NCBI RefSeq assembly: GCF_036884255.1 | Contig: NZ_CP145605.1 | Location: 6,447,001 to 6,511,000 of the forward strand | Direction: 5' to 3' | From: Paenibacillus tundrae | Lineage (GTDB): Bacteria > Bacillota > Bacilli > Paenibacillales > Paenibacillaceae | Length of the DNA: 64,000 nucleotides | Shown here: positions 58,253-64,000 of the stretch, one piece after another | How the letters are laid out: the number at the start of each line of letters is the position of its first letter | Numbering within the stretch: the stretch's first letter is position 1 | Notes under the pieces: generated by a model | Told to the model about the DNA's origin: nothing | What the model saw: only the letters and a program-made list of their open reading frames with translations | Database searches by the model: none | Program-made: the position numbers and the translations under genes

Positions 58253-60079
58253 TTACTCAGCTACAACAGCTTTATCCGCATTAACAGCCAAATCATTCAA
58301 GTATACGCCAGTACCGTCACCAATTGCATAGTTCATTACACGTTTGTTAACAGGTACTACAACTGCACGATACAGTGTTGGGAATACAGGAGCTTCATCA
58401 ACCATGTACTGCTGCCATTCGTTGTAGATCTCTTTACGCTTGTCTACATCGAATGCTTCAGCGGATACACCTGCTGCTAGCAATCTGTCATTTTCTTCGC
58501 TAGAGAATCTAGAGAAGTTATACAGTGCATCGCGACCATACAATCCGGAAGGATCTACGTCAATACCAACGCCCCATGCTGCTTGATATACATCAATGTT
58601 AGGATCATCTTTACCTGTGTTACCTACACGGTCATAGAAGCTGTTGAACTCAACCATTTCAAGGTTTACTTTCAGACCGATTGCTGCCCAAGATTGAACA
58701 TAGTAACGTGCCAGTGGTTCAGCTGTGTCGCCACCTGTCATAGATACGAAGTTAATTTCGAGTGGGGAACCGTCTGGATTCGTACGGAATTCACCATCCA
58801 ATTTGTATCCAGCTTCGTCGAGCAATTTCTTCGCAGCTTCAGGGTCATAAGCAACACCTGGGTTGTTAGAATCGTGGAACTCAGGGTGAGATGGTGGAAT
58901 CAGAGTTGTTGCGTTCCAACGCAAACCGTTATAGAAACGTTTACCAACTTGATCGTTATCTACAGCCATCCACATTGCTTTACGCAAGTTTTTGTCGCCC
59001 ATTTTAGCATCTGCATTGCTTACAACTTTACCATTGGCTTCATCCCAAGTACCCAGTTTGAAACCGATGTACGTGTAAGCACGATCGATCGTACCAAGGA
59101 ATTCTACGTTAGACATGTCTGCATTGTCTTTATATTGATCTGTCGGGAACGCATCTACGAGGTCTACGCCGCCAGATTTCAATTCTTGAACAACCGTTGT
59201 TGGGTTAATAACTTTCAAAGTCACTTTATCCAACTTCGGAGCTCCACGCCAGTAATCTTCGTTCTTCACATAAGTTACAGACTCACCTGGAGTAATGGTT
59301 TCAACTTTAAATGGACCAAAACCAATTGGTGTTTCACGTACTTCTTTAGAAGAAGACATTTTAGCTACTTCCATATCACCGAAGATATGTTTAGCCAGTG
59401 GGTAAGTCCATACACCACCTGTCAACAGGGAAGGCGTGGATTCTTTATACGTAATGCTGATTTGTTTGTCGCTCAGCACTTTAATACCAGAGATTGTATC
59501 AGCAGTACCTGCATGGAACTCGTCCATACCTACTACACTTGTGAAGTTAGAATCATAACGAGGACCATCATAGTCCTTGTTACCAATGACTTCATATGCA
59601 AACTGCAAATCTTCAGCTGTTACCGGCTTACCATCATGCCAGTTTACGTTATCACGAATCGTCAATGTGAACGTTTTGCCATCTTCGGATGTTTCATATG
59701 TTGCTGCACCATCATTGGTGTATACATAGTCTTTATCCCAATCTAGCAAACCTTCATCAAACCATCCAAGAACTTTGGAATCCGGGTTACCGGAATAGAA
59801 GTTAAAGTTTAATGTACCTTCAAAAGCTGTATCAGAAACGAGACCATATGTGATTGATCCGCCTTCGATTGCTGTGCCTTCATTTGTCTTAACATTGTTG
59901 AAATCTTCAATGGAGTAAACGCCCTCTTCATTAGCAGGCTTTTCTTCCGTTTTCTCTTCCCCTTGGTTAGCCGTAGGTGCTGGAGTTGCTTCTTTCTCTG
60001 AGCTACATGCTGCAAGCACCAGTACGAAGACCAACATCATTGTGAAAAATATACCCCGTGAAAAAAATCCTTTTTTCAT
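58253..60079 (-). CDS. oligopeptide ABC transporter substrate-binding lipoprotein (OppA-like)
   Basis: 608 residues from ATG 60079, which follows GGGAGG by about 9 nt and starts a lipoprotein signal with lipobox LAAC (Cys about 25); an in-frame ATG 17 codons earlier lacks a site. SBP_bac_5 family, with 'FTLTIRDNVNWHDGKPVTAEDLQFAYEVIGN' and 'KNEDYWRGAPKLDKVTLKVI' signature regions. It captures peptides and delivers them to the two permeases encoded just upstream. Last gene of a five-gene operon; the long size is normal for the oligopeptide class. Confidence 0.92.
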   Translation of the reverse strand: MKKGFFSRGIFFTMMLVFVLVLAACSSEKEATPAPTANQGEEKTEEKPANEEGVYSIEDFNNVKTNEGTAIEGGSITYGLVSDTAFEGTLNFNFYSGNPDSKVLGWFDEGLLDWDKDYVYTNDGAATYETSEDGKTFTLTIRDNVNWHDGKPVTAEDLQFAYEVIGNKDYDGPRYDSNFTSVVGMDEFHAGTADTISGIKVLSDKQISITYKESTPSLLTGGVWTYPLAKHIFGDMEVAKMSSSKEVRETPIGFGPFKVETITPGESVTYVKNEDYWRGAPKLDKVTLKVINPTTVVQELKSGGVDLVDAFPTDQYKDNADMSNVEFLGTIDRAYTYIGFKLGTWDEANGKVVSNADAKMGDKNLRKAMWMAVDNDQVGKRFYNGLRWNATTLIPPSHPEFHDSNNPGVAYDPEAAKKLLDEAGYKLDGEFRTNPDGSPLEINFVSMTGGDTAEPLARYYVQSWAAIGLKVNLEMVEFNSFYDRVGNTGKDDPNIDVYQAAWGVGIDVDPSGLYGRDALYNFSRFSSEENDRLLAAGVSAEAFDVDKRKEIYNEWQQYMVDEAPVFPTLYRAVVVPVNKRVMNYAIGDGTGVYLNDLAVNADKAVVAE

Positions 60080-60098
60080 GAACCTTTCCTCCCTTTTT

Positions 60099-61004
60099 TT
60101 AACCTCTTCTTTGTCTTGCATCAGTCGCACGCTTCAGAGCTTGTCCGACATTATTTATACTCAACATCAATACTAAGATTAGTAGTGATGCAGGTAGCCA
60201 TATCCACCATCTAAATTCCAAGGTTTGCGGATTACGAGCATAGCTTACGAGTGTTCCAAGACTAGGTGTGCTTTCAGGGAAACCAAACCCTAGGAAAGAC
60301 AACCCTGATTCGAGGCCAATGTTGGCAGCGAGGTTCAACGTCATCGTTACGATGATAATCGAACTCAGATTGGGAAGTACCTGTGAGAAGATAATCTTCA
60401 GATGGGATGATCCCAATGTTTTTGACGCTTTTACATATTCTAGTTCACGCTCCTGTAATGCCTTGGATCGGATCAACCTAGCAATCCCCATCCATAGGAA
60501 AGCAGTCATGATTAGCGAGAACGAAATAATATTATATTTGGGTACTGCTGTAACAAACGCGATAACGATCATCATAAAGGGAAGAACCATGAAGAAATCG
60601 ACAATACGCATGAAAATATTATCAACTAATCCTCCGAAGTAACCGGATAGAATACCAACCACGATTCCCAAGAAACCTGTCATTAGCGTAACCAGGATAG
60701 CAATCGTTAGTGAGTTACGTGTACCGATGATTAGTTGTCCGAATACATCACGACCGCCGTAGTCAGTCCCAAGCCAATATTGCGCAGAAGGCGGCTCATA
60801 CAAGGCGAACAAATCTACCTTTACGATTTCGTCTTGATCCAAGAGCAGTGCTGTTCCATATACCAGTAATAAGACGACTCCCAAAAATATGAGCGAGATT
60901 AATGCGATCTTATCTCGGACAATTTCCCTCCACAATATGTTTAGGCTGGAGGGGCTTTTATCAATCTTCTGTGAAGTTATAACGACATCATTGGCCTTGC
61001 TCAT
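60099..61004 (-). CDS. oligopeptide ABC permease (OppC-like)
   Basis: 301 residues; ATG 61004 with GGGGTGA 5 nt upstream. Six TM helices with a cytosolic N-terminal tail, 'GTDYGGRDVFGQLIIGTRNSL' after TM1 and the BPD_transp_1 EAA loop 'EREYVKASKTLGSSHLKIIFSQVLPN'-type ('LEYVKASKTLGSSHLKIIFSQVLPN'). Pairs with the OppB-like permease. OppA follows 19 bp downstream. Confidence 0.92.
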   Translation of the reverse strand: MSKANDVVITSQKIDKSPSSLNILWREIVRDKIALISLIFLGVVLLLVYGTALLLDQDEIVKVDLFALYEPPSAQYWLGTDYGGRDVFGQLIIGTRNSLTIAILVTLMTGFLGIVVGILSGYFGGLVDNIFMRIVDFFMVLPFMMIVIAFVTAVPKYNIISFSLIMTAFLWMGIARLIRSKALQERELEYVKASKTLGSSHLKIIFSQVLPNLSSIIIVTMTLNLAANIGLESGLSFLGFGFPESTPSLGTLVSYARNPQTLEFRWWIWLPASLLILVLMLSINNVGQALKRATDARQRRG

Positions 61005-61031
61005 CTTATTCACCCCGAAATCTTCAAGTTC

Positions 61032-61994
61032 TTACTTAATCCGAATACGCGGATCTACCAATCCCAGAATAATGTCAGACAACAATGATCCTAGAATTGT
61101 AGCTATACCAAATAGTAGGACAAGCGCTGTTACAACACTGAAATCTCGAAGAGAGATTGAGGTCAGGAACAACTGCCCCATGCCCGGATAACTGAATATA
61201 CTCTCAATGAAAATCGTTCCTCCGATAAGTCCCGTAATCTCATAACCGAAGAATGCGGCGATCGGCAATAGAGAGTTTCTCAAAATATGTCTGTTGTACA
61301 CTCGTGATTCCGAGGCACCCTTGGCTCTAGCAGTAAGAACAAATTCTTTATGCTTGATATCAATAATTTCACTACGCAAGTACTGAACAGTTGATACCGT
61401 AGTAATCAATGCCATAGATAATGCCGGTAATAACAAATGATAGAACTTACTAGCAATGTACTCGAATGTTCCTGGTGTAAGTCCAGGTGCTACGCTGCCT
61501 CCCGTCGGGAATAAGCCAAAGTGAAAACCAAAAATCCACAACATAACGAGTGCAAAAATAAATAGAGGTGCTGCAAAGCCTAGATAGGTATAACCCGTGA
61601 TTAATCGGTCAGACCATGTATCATTGTAACGACCACTGATAATACCAAGTGGAATCGCAATTAAATACGTGAATACAAGTGTTGCAAAAGCGAGCCAGAA
61701 TGTATTCGCTATACGTTGACCAATGAGATCCATAACCGGCATTTTAAATCGGAAGGATTGTCCAAAATCACCTTGTGCAGCATTTCTGATCCAGTCCCAA
61801 TACTGCACATACCATGGATTATTAAGTCCAAGTCGTTCCCGCTGTTCATCCAGAGCTTTAGGATCAATGCTTGGATCAAGCAAACCGGTTAATGCATCCC
61901 CTGGCATCGCCTTGGCCATCAAGAAGACCAAAAGACTGAGCAAAAAGATCTGAGGGATCATAATCATGATTCTTCGTACTATTATTTTCCACAT
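61032..61994 (-). CDS. oligopeptide ABC permease (OppB-like)
   Basis: 320 residues; ATG 61994 with AAAGG 9 nt upstream. Six TM helices, with 'AMPGDALTGLLDPSIDPKALDEQRERLGLNNPWYVQYW' in the first periplasm-side loop and an EAA loop 'FVLTARAKGASESRVYNRHILRNSLLP'. BPD_transp_1 family. Starts 6 bp before the OppF-like stop codon region, overlapping slightly, so translation is coupled. Confidence 0.92.
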   Translation of the reverse strand: MWKIIVRRIMIMIPQIFLLSLLVFLMAKAMPGDALTGLLDPSIDPKALDEQRERLGLNNPWYVQYWDWIRNAAQGDFGQSFRFKMPVMDLIGQRIANTFWLAFATLVFTYLIAIPLGIISGRYNDTWSDRLITGYTYLGFAAPLFIFALVMLWIFGFHFGLFPTGGSVAPGLTPGTFEYIASKFYHLLLPALSMALITTVSTVQYLRSEIIDIKHKEFVLTARAKGASESRVYNRHILRNSLLPIAAFFGYEITGLIGGTIFIESIFSYPGMGQLFLTSISLRDFSVVTALVLLFGIATILGSLLSDIILGLVDPRIRIK

Positions 61995-61999
61995 GGTCT

Positions 62000-62932
62000 T
62001 CAACCTTTCTGAGGTAGAGCTACTCGGTGAGTATTAGAAATGGATTGGAGCGAGTATGCAAGCCCTTCCTCATCAAAGAAGTTTCGATATGAATTCTCGT
62101 ACTCTGACTTGACCATTTTACGAAAGGCAACCATTTCCTCTCGTTTGCTTGGATCCATATCCGGAATAGCTGCAATAAGACGTTTGGTATAGATATGCTG
62201 TGGATTCTCAAAAATATCATCTGTTGTTCCCTGCTCCACATATCGACCTTTATACATAATCCCAATCTGATCACACATATGCCTTATGATCCCGAGATCA
62301 TGGCTAATGAACAGATAGGTCAAATTCAATTCCTTTTGAATATCCTGCATGAAGTTTAACACCTGGGCTTGTACTGAAACGTCCAGTGCCGATACAGGTT
62401 CATCTGCAATAATTAGTTTTGGCTTCAAGGCAATTGCCCGCGCAATCCCGATCCGCTGACGTTGACCACCCGAGAATTCATGTGGATATTTGTAGATGGA
62501 TTCAGGACTAAGCCCGACCTTTTCTAGTAATTCTCTTACTTGTTTTTTCTCTTCCGTAGCCGTAAGTCGCTCGTAGTTACGGAGTGGCTCGGCAATGATA
62601 TCAATAACCCGCTTCTTCGGATTAAGTGAAGAATACGGATCTTGGAAAATCATTTGCACATCGCGTTGAAGCTGCCGATCTTTGCGACGCTCTGTGGCTA
62701 GATTTTTGCCATTAAACATGACCTTGCCCGCTGTTACGTGATTCAGACCGATAATAGCTCTTCCCGTCGTCGTTTTACCAGAACCAGATTCCCCGACAAG
62801 TCCATAGGTTTGCCCTTGTTCGATGGAGAAGCTAACATCATCAACTGCTTTGATACTTCCAATCTCGCGCTTGAGCAAGCCGCCACGAATCGGAAAATGT
62901 ATTTTGAGTCCTTCTACTTCTAGTAATGCCAT
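62000..62932 (-). CDS. oligopeptide ABC ATPase (OppF-like)
   Basis: 310 residues. Walker A GESGSGKTTTG (about 46-56), signature 'FSGGQRQRIGIARAIAL', Walker B 'LIIADEPVSALDVSVQAQ', and the C-terminal oligopeptide extension. It lacks a clear Fe-S cysteine cluster, unlike some OppF relatives. GAGGAGGAAC precedes the ATG. It pairs with the OppD-like protein to energise the permeases. Confidence 0.92.
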   Translation of the reverse strand: MALLEVEGLKIHFPIRGGLLKREIGSIKAVDDVSFSIEQGQTYGLVGESGSGKTTTGRAIIGLNHVTAGKVMFNGKNLATERRKDRQLQRDVQMIFQDPYSSLNPKKRVIDIIAEPLRNYERLTATEEKKQVRELLEKVGLSPESIYKYPHEFSGGQRQRIGIARAIALKPKLIIADEPVSALDVSVQAQVLNFMQDIQKELNLTYLFISHDLGIIRHMCDQIGIMYKGRYVEQGTTDDIFENPQHIYTKRLIAAIPDMDPSKREEMVAFRKMVKSEYENSYRNFFDEEGLAYSLQSISNTHRVALPQKG

Positions 62933-62946
62933 TATGTTGTTCCTCC

Positions 62947-63942
62947 TCAGCTTTGATCAGGGAAATGAAAGTGCTGGTAACAGGTGCATCTTACAAAGTG
63001 ACCTGGTGCAATTTCATGCATCTGTGGGTTCTCTTCATGAGCCGAATCATCAATCCATGGAATTCGAGCCTTGAATCGGCACCCTTGGCGAGGAAGGTTT
63101 TTAAGTGAAGGAACGATGCCTTGAATGACATGTAGCTTCGACTTCTCATCTGTATCTGTAATCGTAGGAATAGAGTTTAAAAGTGAACGTGTATATGGAT
63201 GTTTCGCATTGCTCATCAACGTATAGATATCTGCAATCTCAACAATCTCACCTGCATACATTACTGCAACCCGGTCAGCCATTTCAGCTACTACACCGAG
63301 GTCATGAGTAATTAGGATGATGCCTGCATTGATCTCATTCTTCAGATCGCGAATAAGTTCTAGGATTTGTAGTTGAATAGTAACGTCCAGTGCGGTAGTT
63401 GGCTCATCGGCGATCAACAGTTCAGGTTTATTAGCAATCGCAATGGCGATAACAACTCTCTGTCTCATACCGCCTGATAATTCGTGAGGGTACTGCTTAT
63501 AAATATGCTCAGGTCGTGGAATTCCGACTTGGTTAAGCAGATCGATAACTTTCACTTTCTTATCTTTGGAAGAAAGCTTAGGTTGATGCAGCGTCAGGAT
63601 CTCTTCGATCTGTTCGCCGATAATCATTAGAGGATTTAGTGCTGATAATGGGTCCTGAAATATCATACCCATCTCATTACCACGAAGTTTGTTTAATTTG
63701 TTAGGAGATATATTAGCTATATCCTGCCCTTTATACAAAATTTGACCTTCAATTTTTGCTTTGTTGTGCAAACCCATAAGTGAGAAGGCAAATGCACTTT
63801 TTCCCGATCCGGACTCTCCCACAATGGCTAACACTTCGTTTTTCTTAACGGTAAGGTTAACGTGGTCAACTGCTGCATAATAGTCATCTTCAATTCTGAA
63901 AGATGTAGTTAGATTTCTGACTTCCAATAGGTCTGTATTCAA
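62947..63942 (-). CDS. oligopeptide ABC ATPase (OppD-like)
   Basis: About 332 residues. Walker A GESGSGKS, signature 'LSGGMRQRVVIAIAIANKPELLIADEPTTALDVT', and the OppD-type C-terminal 'RSLLNSIPTI...GCRFKARIPW' with His/Cys-containing tail 'HFVRCTCYQHFHFPDQS'. The frame is open to the window edge. TTG 63942 is preferred, with AGGGTGA 5 nt upstream, but GTG 63951 or ATG 63999 is possible. First visible gene of the operon; the promoter lies outside the window. Confidence 0.85.
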   Translation of the reverse strand: MNTDLLEVRNLTTSFRIEDDYYAAVDHVNLTVKKNEVLAIVGESGSGKSAFAFSLMGLHNKAKIEGQILYKGQDIANISPNKLNKLRGNEMGMIFQDPLSALNPLMIIGEQIEEILTLHQPKLSSKDKKVKVIDLLNQVGIPRPEHIYKQYPHELSGGMRQRVVIAIAIANKPELLIADEPTTALDVTIQLQILELIRDLKNEINAGIILITHDLGVVAEMADRVAVMYAGEIVEIADIYTLMSNAKHPYTRSLLNSIPTITDTDEKSKLHVIQGIVPSLKNLPRQGCRFKARIPWIDDSAHEENPQMHEIAPGHFVRCTCYQHFHFPDQS

Positions 63943-64000
63943 ATCAATCACCCTAACCCCAAAATTTCCGTAGAATGTTTCATCAATAGATGATTGCATC

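Noticed and set aside
58583..59746. 387-codon plus-strand frame opposite oppA
   Set aside because: Shadow of the oppA coding sequence, Cys/Phe-rich and without a ribosome site.

Overview
The window looks like a chromosomal segment of a Paenibacillus-type Gram-positive (Firmicutes) genome, near the replication origin. The evidence is a conserved leftward block on the minus strand matching the Bacillales origin-proximal order: gdpP-rplI-dnaB, purA, walR-walK-walH-walI-walJ, an HtrA protease, a CxxH/CxxC small protein and rlmH. Three proteins with S-layer-homology (SLH) domains, Gram-positive lipoproteins, strong GGAGG ribosome sites and several families of dispersed palindromic repeats fit Paenibacillus. 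I saw no rRNA, tRNA, CRISPR array or intact insertion sequence.

Layout. 1-1.2 kb: a truncated HTH/WYL regulator divergent from a GyrI-like ligand-binding protein. 1.4-18.7 kb: a cell-surface region with an SLH 5'-nucleotidase, a class B sortase directly downstream of a ~1960-residue sortase-anchored adhesin, a 35-codon peptide ORF with an ideal ribosome site, a secreted bulb-type lectin, and a 2273-residue SLH-anchored vWA/cadherin-like/B-repeat protein. The two giant proteins share a homologous ~300-residue module near their C-termini. 19-28 kb: miscellaneous genes (DUF6199-like, AlkD-like, multi-pass membrane protein, HEAT repeat, aldehyde dehydrogenase, MetE-like, secreted protein, lipoprotein). 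28-36 kb: rlmH, the CxxH/CxxC gene (too short for ordinary ORF cut-offs), two lipoproteins, htrA and walJ, separated by unusually long repeat-rich spacers. 36-46 kb: the WalRK cell-wall control operon, an M23/LysM/G5 peptidase with a perfect WalR box, a membrane protein and purA with a paired PurR operator. 46-52 kb: dnaB, rplI, gdpP, yybS, a MazG-like gene, a CBS gene and an LCP ligase. 52-64 kb: an efflux transporter, an SLH prolyl oligopeptidase, a D,D-carboxypeptidase homologue lacking its catalytic serine, and an oligopeptide ABC operon cut by the window edge.

Common theme: most genes serve the envelope. WalRK, the M23 peptidase, LCP protein, carboxypeptidase homologue and HtrA act on wall synthesis, remodelling and quality control. 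The SLH and sortase proteins decorate the wall. purA, dnaB, rplI and gdpP are housekeeping.

Most notable non-genic structure: (i) a ~110-nt structured element present twice, in the same orientation, 71 and 112 nt upstream of the aldehyde dehydrogenase and htrA; (ii) two copies of a ~196-bp nested palindrome built from CTAACGAA half-sites at identical spacing; (iii) two MITE-like elements, one inside the wal operon between walH and walI; (iv) a consensus promoter overlapped by twin GTAACTAC-type palindromes upstream of a metallo-hydrolase lipoprotein. All coordinates, motifs and start choices were read by eye. No alignments or database searches were run.
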